Source: Oscillospiraceae bacterium (GTDB lineage Bacteria > Bacillota > Clostridia > Oscillospirales > Acutalibacteraceae). Taken from it: a stretch of DNA of 36,248 bases. Under the pieces are notes generated by a model. It searched no databases. It had not been told where the DNA came from and was given only the letters and a program-made list of their open reading frames with translations. The first letter of the stretch is position 1, and each line of letters begins with the position of its first letter. The DNA lies in contig SVPO01000008.1 of assembly GCA_015065795.1 (NCBI GenBank), positions 1 to 36,248 of the forward strand. The letters are read 5' to 3'. Below, piece by piece: positions 16,621-25,785 of the stretch. The position numbers and the translations under genes were made by a program.

Positions 16621-17052
16621 TTACGGGAATACTATCTCCCGACGGCTGGTGTGCTCCTCCAGCCATGTGCTCACTGCCAGCACGGGCAGACTGAGCACGA
16701 ACCAGAATCCGCAGTACAGCGGACATATCTGCCCCAGAATATTCAGCGGGGCAGAGGAATAGTCCCACACGTTCCAGCCAAGCAGACGGTTGACCACGCA
16801 GCCCACGGCGAACTCGGTCAGAGTGATGACCGCGCAGCCTGCGCCGCAGCGTGCCGCCGTTCCCCGGGAGGACATTCTGCGGTTGCACAGGTGTATCAGC
16901 AGGGTGCACAGCCCGCCGGTCACGCTCATTGTCCAGTGGGTGCGTCCGCGCCATACCAGCTCCACCACGGGGTATACCGAAGCCCCCAGCGAAAACATGA
17001 CCAGCCCGTTGCGTGTTATCAGCTGTCTGCGCGAAAGATGACCGTAATCCAT
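16621..17052 (-). CDS. Putative ABC-transporter type IV / CmpB-like membrane protein
   Basis: ATG 17052 is chosen because AAAGGAG lies 7 nt upstream; the ORF-track start is 15 codons earlier without one. The 143-aa product has about four membrane helices. The family pattern is visible: GASVYPVVELVWRGRTHWTM, EFAVGCVVNRLLGWNVWDYS and LNILGQICPLYCGFWFVLSLP, as in the PF06541 (CmpB-like) family. Members are small polytopic proteins of uncertain function, named from weak similarity to ABC permeases. No ATPase gene is adjacent. It is convergent with the flavin reductase gene and divergent from the L,D-transpeptidase locus. Confidence 0.78.
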   Translation of the reverse strand: MDYGHLSRRQLITRNGLVMFSLGASVYPVVELVWRGRTHWTMSVTGGLCTLLIHLCNRRMSSRGTAARCGAGCAVITLTEFAVGCVVNRLLGWNVWDYSSAPLNILGQICPLYCGFWFVLSLPVLAVSTWLEEHTSRREIVFP

Positions 17053-17156
17053 GATGTTTCTCCTTTGCCTGCGGTTTTGATTCAATTGTTGCCGCAAGGG
17101 AACGGATTATGCGTTCAGAATACGGATGTCATCACAGAATGCTTATGCTCATCTGG

Positions 17157-17185
17157 TTGACAACTGCCGCCGCCAAAGCTATAAT
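17157..17185 (+). promoter_or_regulatory. Consensus sigma-A promoter of the L,D-transpeptidase-lgt-folD unit
   Basis: TTGACA (17157-17162), 17-nt spacer, TATAAT (17180-17185): a perfect consensus promoter, about 90 nt before the first ATG. Confidence 0.88.
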
Positions 17186-17277
17186 AGCAATATATAAAAT
17201 AGGATAGGTGTGGATGTGCGCAGGCGTGCAGTTTTGCCGCATCCATGCAGATATCATGAGAATCATGGAGAATGAAT

Positions 17278-18266
17278 ATGAATGTGAAAGTGTCGAAGGT
17301 TGCCATGACCTTCATGCTCATCTGTCTGGTGATCCTCAACATAGCGGTTCTTGGTATAACCGGGCCGTCCGGTGACGCGGACGCTCAGGGAGCTGACGCG
17401 ACTCAGTCCTCTGAGTTTACGACCCTGCCGTCGATGACTACCACCGAATCTGCTGCCACCGAACCCACCACCACGACCACTACCACCGAATACCGCGAGA
17501 AGGTCGTGCTGGAGCACCCTTATTATTTGAGGTGGACAAAAAGGCGCAGGTGATAACGGTGTTTACCACCAACGAGGAGGGCAAGTACGAAAAGCTTGTC
17601 CGCCAGATGATCTGTTCCACAGGCGAGAACCGCAAAAAGTTCCCTGATGGTCTGTACAAGCTCAAGGACAGAAAGTTCAAGTGGAGAAATATGCTGAGCC
17701 ACAGCGAACCCATGTGGGCGCAGTACGCCTGCACCATCACCGGCGACTTCATGTTCCACTCCGTTCCCTACAGGGAACAAGGTAACAAAAGCTCTCTTTA
17801 TGAGTGGCGTTACAAGGAGCTTGGTACCGAATGTACCGGCGGCTGCATCCGTCTGACTGTCGAGGGAGCCAAGTGGATATACGACAACTGTCCTCCGGGT
17901 ACGCCCGTACGCATACTCACCGGTGATACATACGATAAGGATCTGATCGAATCCCTGCGTCCGCCTGCACCAAAGAACGGCTGGGATCCCACAGACCCCG
18001 ATCCCGATAATCCGAACTATCAGCCCCTCATCACCACGCCCGACCCCCAGCCCGATCCGTACGCTCCGCTGTACGACTACGACTGGGAGTGGGCTCCCGA
18101 GGTTCCCAAGGTGACCCGTACCACCGCTCCGACGGAGACGACTGCAGCTCCGGAGGAAAATACCACTGCGGCGCCTGCGGAGACCACAGCCGCTCCGGCT
18201 GAAACCACTGCGGCTCCCACTGCCGCTCCCACCGCCGCTCCGGCTGATCCGCCGGCAGAGGGCTGA
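17278..18266 (+). pseudogene. L,D-transpeptidase (YkuD) split by a frameshift
   Basis: The N-terminal frame (ATG 17278, GGAG 7 nt upstream) encodes a membrane anchor, a Thr-rich linker and YREKVVLEHPYYL, then runs out of frame and stops at 17553. The -1 frame continues from about 17530 with VDKKAQVITVFTTNEEGKYE and the whole YkuD domain, ending at 18266. The intact paralogue at 20259 has the same block joined (ESPYYIVVYAGKSQSVAIY). The break sits at TTATTATTTGAGG and equals one missing base. The active-site motif also reads TGGCIRL instead of SHGCIRL, so the usual second His is lost while the Cys and FHSVPY His remain. The tail is Pro/Ala/Thr repeats. It could be a real pseudogene or an assembly error. 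Confidence 0.75.
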
Positions 18267-18298
18267 TAAAACAGCTACTGAGTGTTCAGGAGGTAAAT

Positions 18299-19324
18299 AT
18301 GAACGTACAATTTCCCGGACTGGGCATAGAAATGGAGATCGACCGCGTGGCGATTTCCATCGGCGGCTTCAGCATCTACTGGTACGCCGTCATCATCATG
18401 AGCGGTCTGCTGCTTGCCGTGTGGTATGCCTTCAGACGCGCCGAGTTTTTCGGCATCAAAAAAGATCCCATGTTCGACGTGGTGCTCATCGGTTTTGTGT
18501 GCTCCATAATCTGCGCGAGGATCTACTATGTCGTGTTCTCCGACCGCAGCTACAACAGCTTCTGGGAGATCATCAATCTGCGTGACGGCGGCATCGCCAT
18601 CTACGGCGCGGTCATCGGAGCTTTCGTTTCCGGTGCCCTTGCCAGCAAATGGAGAAAGATCCGCGTCATGGCAATGTTCGATGTGGCTGCCATCGCCTTC
18701 CTCATCGGACAGGGCATCGGCCGCTGGGGCAACTTCATGAATCAGGAAGCCTTCGGCTGCGCCACCGACCTGCCCTGGGGAATGCTCAGCGAAAACACCA
18801 TGAAGGTCGTTCCCGACAGCCCCGTGCATCCCTGCTTCCTTTATGAATCCCTGTGGTGCTTTGCCGGTCTGGCGATGCTCCATTTCCTCAGCAAGAAGTG
18901 CTATAAGTTCTACGGTCAGTATTTCCTGCTCTACCTGCTGTGGTACGGCCTTGGCAGAGTGTGGATCGAAGGTCTGCGCACCGACAGCCTGTGGCTGGTG
19001 CCCGACGTCATCCGTGTATCCCAGCTGGTGGCGCTGCTCTCGCTGGCGACCGTTCCGCTGCTGGTGCTGGGCTTCAGGGGCAAGCTGTTCACTCAGCGCC
19101 TGACTGACGAAAACGGCAACGCCATCAACGCCATGCTGGTGGATGCTTCCGACGAAAAGCAGACCGACGGCAAAAAGCCCGGCGCAGGTGTCCTTGCCGC
19201 TGCTTCCGCCGCGCTGACATCCGTCATGGCCAAGCTCAAGGGAGACAAAAAAGCTGATCCCGGTGAGGAGGAGACCTCCGAAGCCGCAGAAAATAACGAA
19301 AACGAAAGCAATCAGGAGGATTGA
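18299..19324 (+). CDS. lgt: Prolipoprotein diacylglyceryl transferase
   Basis: Transfers diacylglycerol from phosphatidylglycerol to the lipobox cysteine of prolipoproteins at the membrane. The 341-aa protein has about seven helices. The Lgt signature is [13 protein letters not shown] at about 141-153, with [13 protein letters not shown] near 98-109 and [31 protein letters not shown] downstream. An unusual cytoplasmic extension of about 65 residues follows the last helix, Ala/Lys- then Glu/Asn-rich ([15 protein letters not shown]). RBS AGGAGG precedes the ATG. It lies 32 nt after the L,D-transpeptidase locus and 1 nt before folD, implying one operon. Substrate lipoproteins are encoded at 11999 and 15454. 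Confidence 0.96.
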   Translation: MNVQFPGLGIEMEIDRVAISIGGFSIYWYAVIIMSGLLLAVWYAFRRAEFFGIKKDPMFDVVLIGFVCSIICARIYYVVFSDRSYNSFWEIINLRDGGIAIYGAVIGAFVSGALASKWRKIRVMAMFDVAAIAFLIGQGIGRWGNFMNQEAFGCATDLPWGMLSENTMKVVPDSPVHPCFLYESLWCFAGLAMLHFLSKKCYKFYGQYFLLYLLWYGLGRVWIEGLRTDSLWLVPDVIRVSQLVALLSLATVPLLVLGFRGKLFTQRLTDENGNAINAMLVDASDEKQTDGKKPGAGVLAAASAALTSVMAKLKGDKKADPGEEETSEAAENNENESNQED

Positions 19325-19325
19325 C

Positions 19326-20186
19326 ATGAGCCCCATCATCATAGACGGTAAAAAGATTTCTGCTGACGTGCGCGCACAGGTTGCCGCCGAAACCGCCAAG
19401 CTCAAGGAGCAGGGTATCGTACCCGGCCTTGCGGTCATCATCGTTGGCGACGACCCCGCGTCCCGTGTGTACGTCAACAATAAGAAAAAAGCCTGCGCCG
19501 ACGTGGGCTTCTATTCCGAGGAGCACGCCCTGCCTGCCGAGACCACTCAGGAGGAACTGGTGGCTCTCGTTCAGCAGCTCAACCAGCGCAAGGACATCAA
19601 CGGCATCCTCTGCCAGCTGCCCCTGCCCAAGGGTCTGGATGACAAGGCGGTCATCAACGCCATCGCTCCCGAAAAGGACGTTGACGCCTTCCATCCCTCC
19701 AACGTGGGACGCATCATGCTGGGTGAATACAGCTTCCTGCCCTGCACTCCCGCAGGTGTGATGGAGCTGCTCCACGCCGCTGATGTTGAGATATCCGGCA
19801 AGGAATGTGTCGTCATCGGCCGCAGCAACATCGTGGGCAAGCCCATGGGTATGCTGCTGCTCCACGAGAACGGTACCGTCACCATCTGCCACAGCCGCAC
19901 AAAGAATCTGGCTGAGGTCACCCGCAGAGCCGACGTGCTGGTCGCCGCTGTGGGCAAGGCAAAGTTCGTCACTGCCGATATGGTCAAGCCGGGTGCCGCC
20001 GTCATCGACGTTGGCATGAACCGTGACGAGAACGGCAAGCTGTGCGGCGACGTTGACTACGACGCGGTGGCTCCCATCTGCTCCGCCATCACTCCCGTAC
20101 CCGGCGGCGTCGGACCCATGACCATCGCCATGCTCATGCGCAACACCCTCACCGCTGCCCGTATGCAGAACGGTCTGGATAACTGA
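19326..20186 (+). CDS. folD: Bifunctional methylenetetrahydrofolate dehydrogenase / methenyltetrahydrofolate cyclohydrolase
   Basis: Interconverts 5,10-methylene-, methenyl- and 10-formyl-THF with NADP, supplying one-carbon units for purines and fMet. ATG 19326 with AGGAGG fits the family start; the ORF-track start lies within lgt. The 286-aa product has the catalytic YxxxK (YVNNK, Lys53), [20 protein letters not shown], the dinucleotide-binding [13 protein letters not shown] and the C-terminal [11 protein letters not shown]. It begins 1 nt after the lgt stop, so the two are translationally coupled or nearly so. Confidence 0.98.
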   Translation: MSPIIIDGKKISADVRAQVAAETAKLKEQGIVPGLAVIIVGDDPASRVYVNNKKKACADVGFYSEEHALPAETTQEELVALVQQLNQRKDINGILCQLPLPKGLDDKAVINAIAPEKDVDAFHPSNVGRIMLGEYSFLPCTPAGVMELLHAADVEISGKECVVIGRSNIVGKPMGMLLLHENGTVTICHSRTKNLAEVTRRADVLVAAVGKAKFVTADMVKPGAAVIDVGMNRDENGKLCGDVDYDAVAPICSAITPVPGGVGPMTIAMLMRNTLTAARMQNGLDN

Positions 20187-20258
20187 CAGATAAGCTGACA
20201 CACGCCGCTGTGACGCAAGTTGCAGCGGCTTACGCATTGGATTTTACAGGAGGAACGA

Positions 20259-21548
20259 ATGGCATCACAGTCAGGAAAAAGCCGAAGCGGCACAGGCAGA
20301 TCCGCGTCAAACAGCGGTAAAGCCGCAGGAAAGAAAAACACCGCCCGAACAACGTCCGCAAAAAGCGGCAGCAGGGCAGGCTCATCAACGCGCAGCTCCA
20401 CAGCATCAAGGTCGTCCTCAGGGGCGCGCGCCTCGTCATCAAAGAGAAAGACGGAACAGAAGAATCGATCGCCTCTGCGCGCCGGCGGCACCGCGCTGCT
20501 TGTGCTCGCCGCGATCATCGCGCTGCTCTTTGCGGTGGGTGTAAATCGAGGAAAGATCGACGTCATGTCGGAAGATCCCATGTCCCAGTTTGCCGATTTC
20601 CTGCTGGAGGATTTCGGTGACGACGGAGTAGAACAGCAGTCCGATGACGAAGATCCGGATGAGGAAGAACAGGTGATCACACCCGAAACTTCAGCATCAA
20701 AGACCACATCGTCTGCCGCTGCCGAAACCACATCGACAAAGAAAACGACCACAACAACCACTGCCGCGTCAACGACAGGGGAATCCACGACCACTACCGC
20801 CGCCACAGCAAAATCCACCACAACGACCGCAGCAAAGACTACCGCGGCGAAAACCACGACGACCACCGCAAAACCGACCACAACAACACAGACCACAACG
20901 AAGAAACCAACCACAACAACCACGACCACAACCGCCAAGGTTACCGAAGCTACCGATTTCGCGGTCGTTACCACTGCCGCAACGCAGACGACCGCCACAA
21001 AGCCCACCTATGCCAACGCCGAATATGTGGTGGATCCCAACTACGAATCCCCGTATTACATCGTGGTTTATGCCGGCAAGAGCCAGTCAGTGGCGATTTA
21101 CACCAAGGATGCCGGCGGCAAATACAGCGTGCTCAGCCGCTGCTTCACCTGCTCCACGGGCGCTCCCGAAACACCCACCCGAACCGGACAGTACAAGATC
21201 CGCGCCAAGTATCGCTGGCGCTGGCTGCAGGGCAATGTCTACGGTCAGTATTCCAGCTCCATTTCCAGCTCGTACCTTTTCCATTCCGTACCGTATCTGA
21301 AGGAAAGCGAAAGCACGCTGGATATGAATGAATACGACAAGCTGGGAACTCAGGCGTCCCACGGCTGCATCCGCCTGTGCGTAAGGGATACCAAGTGGAT
21401 ATACGACAACTGCCCCATCGGTACGCAGGTCAACATCGTCAACGAATCCGGTCCATCGGGAGCCGGTGTGCCGTCCCTTGACTACGGCGCGAAGTACAAA
21501 GGCTGGGATCCCTCCGATCCCCATTCGGACAACCCGTACAATAACTGA
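20259..21548 (+). CDS. Membrane-anchored L,D-transpeptidase with Thr-rich stalk
   Basis: ATG 20259 follows AGGAGG; the ORF-track start has no RBS. The 429-aa protein has a cytoplasmic low-complexity Ser/Lys/Arg/Gly region (1-75), one helix (about 82-103), an acidic patch, and a Thr-rich stalk (140-240). The YkuD domain begins near 260 (YIVVYAGKSQSVAIYTKD) and has FHSVPY (His342) and SHGCIRLC (His368, Cys370). It would form 3-3 or other L,D cross-links in peptidoglycan. The C-terminus ends GWDPSDPHSDNPY, similar to the frameshifted copy upstream. Probably in the lgt-folD operon, 72 nt after folD, across a GCCGCTG/CAGCGGC hairpin. Confidence 0.93.
   Translation: MASQSGKSRSGTGRSASNSGKAAGKKNTARTTSAKSGSRAGSSTRSSTASRSSSGARASSSKRKTEQKNRSPLRAGGTALLVLAAIIALLFAVGVNRGKIDVMSEDPMSQFADFLLEDFGDDGVEQQSDDEDPDEEEQVITPETSASKTTSSAAAETTSTKKTTTTTTAASTTGESTTTTAATAKSTTTTAAKTTAAKTTTTTAKPTTTTQTTTKKPTTTTTTTTAKVTEATDFAVVTTAATQTTATKPTYANAEYVVDPNYESPYYIVVYAGKSQSVAIYTKDAGGKYSVLSRCFTCSTGAPETPTRTGQYKIRAKYRWRWLQGNVYGQYSSSISSSYLFHSVPYLKESESTLDMNEYDKLGTQASHGCIRLCVRDTKWIYDNCPIGTQVNIVNESGPSGAGVPSLDYGAKYKGWDPSDPHSDNPYNN
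20735..20945 (+). repeat. Simple repeats encoding a Thr-rich stalk
   Basis: Runs of ACC/ACG/ACA codons interrupted by AAA/GCA codons encode Thr/Lys/Ala-rich stalk between the membrane helix and YkuD domain. Composition resembles the linkers in the CWB2 amidase and the frameshifted L,D-transpeptidase. Confidence 0.75.
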
Positions 21549-21609
21549 TGCTCGTCCCGTCGATTTAGTGACAAATAGGTTACATTTATCGAATTTCGGC
21601 AAATATATA

Positions 21610-21638
21610 TTGACATAGCCTCGGTCGCGTGATAGAAT
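21610..21638 (+). promoter_or_regulatory. Promoter of the 112-aa ORF
   Basis: TTGACA, 17-nt spacer, TAGAAT. It would start an mRNA with about a 125-nt leader before the GTG at 21771. The leader 21640-21770 holds imperfect inverted repeats (GCTTCCGCTTGCGG, GAAAACAAGCTTCCGG) but no structure I can name. Confidence 0.7.
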
Positions 21639-21770
21639 GAGTCCGCCGTGATGAGAGTGGGGGAGTAGTGCTGCTTCAGCGCAGCTTCCGCTTGCGGCAG
21701 ATCGATGAAAACAAGCTTCCGGAGCGGTGCTTCGGAATGATTTTCTGCTCCGATTTTCTGGAGGTGCAAT

Positions 21771-22109
21771 GTGACTTCGGTTATCATTTCTGCGGTGCTG
21801 CTCCGATTGAGCAGTATTGCGGGCGCGGCGGTCAATCTCGTCGGCCATTTTCCCCGGAACAATGCCTTTGAGCTGAGCGATGACGGCGAATACCTCTACA
21901 GCAGAGGCGAGCGTTACGATTTCGTCGGCTTCAGCGAGGACGGACATTATGTCTCCGATTCGGGTGAAACCGTATCGGCAGGCGGTCGTCTGGGCTATGT
22001 CATCGGTGACAACGGCTGCAGCGTCCGGCGCATGGCTTCCCGTGAGGGAACTTACGTTATGCTCAGCGGTGCGTCCGACTGCGCAGAGATATATCGCCTG
22101 TGCGAGTAA
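21771..22109 (+). CDS. Small hypothetical protein
   Basis: GTG start with GGAGGT 5 nt upstream; 112 aa. An N-terminal hydrophobic stretch (VIISAVLLRLSSIAGAAVNLVG) may be a signal or anchor. The rest reads like a small beta domain with repeated Gly/Asp turns (LSDDGEYLYSRGERYDFVGFSEDGHYVSDSGETVS, GYVIGDNGC, GTYVMLSG). No known family is recognised. Its own promoter and a strong terminator frame it as a single-gene unit, which supports expression. Confidence 0.65.
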   Translation: MTSVIISAVLLRLSSIAGAAVNLVGHFPRNNAFELSDDGEYLYSRGERYDFVGFSEDGHYVSDSGETVSAGGRLGYVIGDNGCSVRRMASREGTYVMLSGASDCAEIYRLCE

Positions 22110-22130
22110 TATCAAATTCAGCATCTGTTA

Positions 22131-22170
22131 CCCCCGGTCAGCACCGTCTGACCGGGGATTTTCCTTTTTT
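22131..22170 (+). terminator. Terminator of the 112-aa gene
   Basis: CCCCGGTCAG pairs with CTGACCGGGG (10 bp, 6-nt loop), then ATTTTCCTTTTTT. Confidence 0.9.
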
Positions 22171-22206
22171 CTCACAAAAACTGAAAAAATGCCTGCCTTG
22201 TTCATA

Positions 22207-22235
22207 TTGCGTTATGAAATCCGGTGGTGTATAAT
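22207..22235 (+). promoter_or_regulatory. Promoter of the secreted membrane protein gene
   Basis: TTGCGT (22207-22212), 17-nt spacer, TATAAT (22230-22235), 33 nt before the ATG. Confidence 0.75.
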
Positions 22236-22268
22236 TGACAGGACTAACTATTCGGAGGTAAAAACATT

Positions 22269-23255
22269 ATGAAAAAAATACTCAGAACCGTCGCCGCTAT
22301 GCTGGCGGTCATCATGCTTGTTTCCTGCTGCGCCATGAGCGCCTTCGCCGAGGCTTCCTCAGATGAATGGACCGAGGCCGACACCGAGGAACTGATGGAT
22401 TATCTCGAGCAGACCGGCAACGATGAGCTGCTCCAGTCCTATATAGATATGCTTTCCGGCACCGATGTCTCCGGCGCGGATGTTTCCGGTTCTGATGCCG
22501 CGGCTCCTGTGGACAACCGCAAGCTCAGAGATCACACCCTCACCGAAAAGACCTTCGAGGAGTTCGGCTTCTCTGTCAAGGTTCCGGATTTCGCCAGCTA
22601 TGCTGACATCTATTCCGACGTTGACACCATGTCCAGGGTTCTGGGCACCACTGCCAATCCCGATGCCCTGTTCAATGCTGGCTACAGCGCTGACTTTTCC
22701 AACTACATTATCTATGCCATGTCGGGCAGCAGCAACGACATGATGGCTTTCGACATGATGGCTGTCAACTATACCGAGAGTGACTGGTCCCGCTACATCG
22801 GCAACTACTCCGACCTTTCCGCCGAGGAGCAGGAGAAGCTGGCTGCTTCCACCGACCTCATCGGCATGGGCACCAAGGCTTCCTTCCGCGAGATCAACGG
22901 CACTCCCGTTCTGGTTCAGGAGTATTTCGATCAGATGTACAACTCCATGGCTTACGTTGTTCAGGCGATCGTTGACGGCGGCATGTATGAAATGTTCATT
23001 CAGGTTGCCGATCCCGGTGATGACGATCTTGCCGTTGCCGAGGAGATCATCGAAAGCGTTAAGTTCTCCGGTGTCAATCCTCAGCGCTACGGCGTTGCCA
23101 GCACCTGCACCACCACCTGGCTCTTCGTTCTGGTGGCTGTCCTGTTCGTCATCGTTGCTCTGCTGGCATTCTTCCTGATCCGTTTCTCTGCCTTTGCCAA
23201 GGCTTCCGGCAGCGAATTCAACATCATCGGCTTCAACTTCCCCAAGAAGAACTGA
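22269..23255 (+). CDS. Secreted protein with C-terminal membrane anchor
   Basis: The 328-aa protein has a classical signal peptide (MKKILRTVAAMLAVIMLV...AFAEA, cleavage after about residue 28; the two Cys are not in a lipobox context). An acidic region with a short repeat (TDVSGADVSGSDAA) follows. A folded domain spans about 75-270 and one C-terminal helix lies near 280-303 (WLFVLVAVLFVIVALLAFFLI) with a short inside tail. The domain has FEEFGFSVKVPDFASYADI and an apparent FVQVADPGDDDLAVAEEIIESVKF-like end, similar to lipoprotein/DUF folds that assess stress-related envelope proteins, but I cannot name it. Extracellular, membrane-tethered, function unknown. Confidence 0.85.
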   Translation: MKKILRTVAAMLAVIMLVSCCAMSAFAEASSDEWTEADTEELMDYLEQTGNDELLQSYIDMLSGTDVSGADVSGSDAAAPVDNRKLRDHTLTEKTFEEFGFSVKVPDFASYADIYSDVDTMSRVLGTTANPDALFNAGYSADFSNYIIYAMSGSSNDMMAFDMMAVNYTESDWSRYIGNYSDLSAEEQEKLAASTDLIGMGTKASFREINGTPVLVQEYFDQMYNSMAYVVQAIVDGGMYEMFIQVADPGDDDLAVAEEIIESVKFSGVNPQRYGVASTCTTTWLFVLVAVLFVIVALLAFFLIRFSAFAKASGSEFNIIGFNFPKKN

Positions 23256-23300
23256 CGATAAGAGCCTGATCAGATCAAAGAATAATCACGGGTGAATGAT

Positions 23301-24821
23301 ATGAATGAATATACCTTTTCCGGCGTCGCAGAGGCGCTGGAGGTCTTTGATGATATGCGCGAAAAGGCGGTGGCGATCGGTCACGCCATGGGTGTCATCT
23401 ACCTTGACAGCGTGACCTGCGCTCCTGCCAACACCGCGGCGTTCCGTGCCCGTACGCTGGGCACCATGTCCGGCATCGAGTACGACATCACCACCGATCC
23501 CCGTGCCAAGGCGGCTATTGCGTGGCTGGTGGAGCATCAGGAGGAGCTGGACGAGCAGCGCCGCCGCGAGGTCACCGAATACGACCGCGCCAACCGCTTC
23601 ATCTCCAGCATCCCCAAGGATGAGTACGCCGCCTACAGCGAGCTTATCGCCAACGCCGAGGCAGTGTGGCACAAGGCAAAGCAGGAAAACGACTTTGCTT
23701 CCTTCGCACCCTATCTTGAGCAGATTTTTGACTGCAACCGCCGCTTTGCCGGCTACTACTGCCCGGAAAAGCCGGCCTACGACGTGCTTCTCGACCGCTA
23801 TGAGCGTGGGCTGACCATGGAAAAGGCGGATGGCTTCTTTGCCAGCCTGCGCGCCGAGATCGTTCCGCTGCTGTCCAAGGTCATGGCTGCCCCCCAGGTG
23901 GACGACAGCTTCCTCGACGCCAACTATCCCGTGGACAAGCAGCGCGAGCTGTCCGACTACCTCATGGAGGTCATGGGCATTGACCGCTCCCATTGCGGGA
24001 TCGCCGAGAGCGAGCATCCCTTCACCATTAACTTCGGCAGCGACGATGTGCGCATCACCACCCACTACCACGAGGACAACGTGGCGAGCTCCATGTACTC
24101 GGTCATCCACGAGGGCGGCCACGCTCTCTACGAGCTGGGCGTGGGCAAGGAATACGAGCGCACATTCCTCTCCGGCGGCGTGTCCATGGGTATCCACGAG
24201 AGCCAGTCGAGGCTCTTTGAGAATCTCATCGGCAGAAGCGAGGAGTTCATCGCGCTGATCTACCCCAAGCTGCAGGAGCTGTTCCCCGAGCAGCTCAAGG
24301 GCGTGGATGCATACGCTTTCTACAAGGCGGTCAACAAGGTCGAGCCTTCCCTTATCCGCACCGAGGCGGACGAGCTGACCTACGCCCTCCACGTTCTCGT
24401 GCGCTACGAGCTGGAAAAGGCTCTCATCGCAGGTGAGCTTGCGGTAAAGGATCTGCCTGCCGCGTGGAACGCCAAGTACAAGGAATACCTCGGCGTGGAT
24501 GTTCCCGACGACACCCACGGCGTGCTGCAGGACTCCCACTGGAGCGGCGGCTCGGTGGGCTATTTCCCCAGCTACGCGCTGGGTTCTGCCTACGGCGCAC
24601 AGATGATAGCCAGCCTGCGAGAGGATGTGGACGTGTCCGCTGCCATCTCCGGCGGCGATCTCAGCCCCATCGTGAACTGGCTGGGCGAGCGCATTTACCG
24701 CCACGGCTGCAGATACGATCCTGCGTGGCTTATCGAAAACTGCTGCGGTACGGATTTCGACCCGTCCTTCTTCGTGAGCTATCTCACCGGGAAGTTCAGC
24801 GCCATTTACGATATCAGATAA
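23301..24821 (+). CDS. Carboxypeptidase Taq-type metallopeptidase (M32)
   Basis: A 506-aa zinc carboxypeptidase removing C-terminal residues from peptides, probably in the cytoplasm since there is no signal peptide. The zinc motif HEGGHALYE is at 270-278, with the third ligand region SMGIHESQSRLFENLIGRS downstream. Family blocks FTINFGSDDVRITTHYHEDN, NKVEPSLIRTEADELTYALHVLVRYELEK and GVLQDSHWSGGSVGYFPSYALGS are all present. ATG 23301 has GGGTGA at proper spacing; GTG 23292 is an alternative adding three residues. It follows the membrane protein by 45 nt with no terminator, so the two may be co-transcribed. Confidence 0.96.
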   Translation: MNEYTFSGVAEALEVFDDMREKAVAIGHAMGVIYLDSVTCAPANTAAFRARTLGTMSGIEYDITTDPRAKAAIAWLVEHQEELDEQRRREVTEYDRANRFISSIPKDEYAAYSELIANAEAVWHKAKQENDFASFAPYLEQIFDCNRRFAGYYCPEKPAYDVLLDRYERGLTMEKADGFFASLRAEIVPLLSKVMAAPQVDDSFLDANYPVDKQRELSDYLMEVMGIDRSHCGIAESEHPFTINFGSDDVRITTHYHEDNVASSMYSVIHEGGHALYELGVGKEYERTFLSGGVSMGIHESQSRLFENLIGRSEEFIALIYPKLQELFPEQLKGVDAYAFYKAVNKVEPSLIRTEADELTYALHVLVRYELEKALIAGELAVKDLPAAWNAKYKEYLGVDVPDDTHGVLQDSHWSGGSVGYFPSYALGSAYGAQMIASLREDVDVSAAISGGDLSPIVNWLGERIYRHGCRYDPAWLIENCCGTDFDPSFFVSYLTGKFSAIYDIR

Positions 24822-24828
24822 TCAGAAC

Positions 24829-24861
24829 AGACCCGGAGGGCGCTTGCCTTTCGGGTCTGTG
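24829..24861 (+). repeat. Inverted repeat after the M32 peptidase gene
   Basis: CAGACCCG pairs with CGGGTCTG, loop about 15 nt, in the 60-nt gap before the GNAT gene. No T tract follows, so it may attenuate rather than end transcription. Confidence 0.5.
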
Positions 24862-24881
24862 GTCATTAACAGGAGTGTACG

Positions 24882-25661
24882 ATGAATTTTACCAACAAAG
24901 ACATACTGCGCGTCGCCATGACACAGTCGGCTGTGGATACGGGATGTGCTCCTGAGGATTTCCTGCGCAGCGATAACGTGGTGGTGCTCTCCAGACCGCA
25001 TCCCGATGCGCGGAAGTACCTGAAGCTGCCCCATTCCTGCGACCTTGCGTCCTACGGCAGCAACGTCGTAGCCGCCGTTTCGCCTGAGACAAAGGACATC
25101 GTCGCGGACTACATCGGCAGATTCTCCGTTGCCCACTGCTTCGAAACGCCCAACCTGCACGTTCTGGAAGATGCGCTGCGTCCTCTCGGACTGCGGATAT
25201 GCTTCATGGCTGAGTATTTTCTGCCCGACGTGAACGCCCTGACGCCCCTTGCCTGTCCGTACGAGATGAAGATCCTCGGCAGGGAGGATTTTGCCGACCT
25301 GTACACCGAACAGTGGAGCAATGCCCTGTGCGCCCACCGCGCCGAGCTGGATGTGCTGGGCGTGGGTGCCTGCGACGGCGACCGCCTCGTGGGGCTTGCC
25401 GCCTGCTCCGCCGACTGCGATACCATGTGGCAGATAGGCATCGATGTCCTGCCGGAGTATCGCCGCAGAGGCATCGCCGCCGCCCTGACATCGCAACTCG
25501 CACTTGAGATTCTGGAACGGGGAAAAGTACCCTTCTACTGCGCCGCGTGGTCCAATATCCCTTCGGTGCGCAACGCCATCCGCAGCGGGTTCCGCCCTGC
25601 TTGGGTGCAGATGACCGCAAAAAGCGCGGAATTTGTGGACGGCATGAACAACGGGCAATGA
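24882..25661 (+). CDS. GNAT-family N-acetyltransferase
   Basis: The 259-aa product has a divergent N-terminal half and a C-terminal GNAT fold: GACDGDRLVGLAACSADCDTMWQIGIDVLPEYRRRGIAAAL. The acetyl-CoA pyrophosphate-binding R/Q-x-x-G-x-A/G is RRRGIAAA. The end reads AAWSNIPSVRNAIRSGFRPAW, where the SxRNAxxxGF pattern is typical. The substrate is unknown; a two-part architecture of this kind occurs in Clostridial acetyltransferases of unassigned role. An AGGAG site precedes ATG 24882. It may be read through from the peptidase gene. Confidence 0.87.
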   Translation: MNFTNKDILRVAMTQSAVDTGCAPEDFLRSDNVVVLSRPHPDARKYLKLPHSCDLASYGSNVVAAVSPETKDIVADYIGRFSVAHCFETPNLHVLEDALRPLGLRICFMAEYFLPDVNALTPLACPYEMKILGREDFADLYTEQWSNALCAHRAELDVLGVGACDGDRLVGLAACSADCDTMWQIGIDVLPEYRRRGIAAALTSQLALEILERGKVPFYCAAWSNIPSVRNAIRSGFRPAWVQMTAKSAEFVDGMNNGQ

Positions 25662-25669
25662 TATATCAG

Positions 25670-25697
25670 TTGACAAATCATACACTGGTGATATAAT
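25670..25697 (+). promoter_or_regulatory. Promoter of the MFS transporter gene
   Basis: TTGACA (25670-25675), 16-nt spacer, TATAAT (25692-25697), then an AT-rich leader of about 80 nt. Confidence 0.75.
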
Positions 25698-25785
25698 AAT
25701 TATTATCAATATTTCATAAAAATGCGCCGATTCAGGCACAACTAATCGGAATATTGACGGATAATTATACTGAGAGGATATTACA

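Noticed and set aside
17520-17545. Programmed -1 frameshifting in the L,D-transpeptidase
   Set aside because: The frame change is -1, but there is no X XXY YYZ slippery heptamer in the needed phase and no obvious downstream pseudoknot. A deleted base is simpler.
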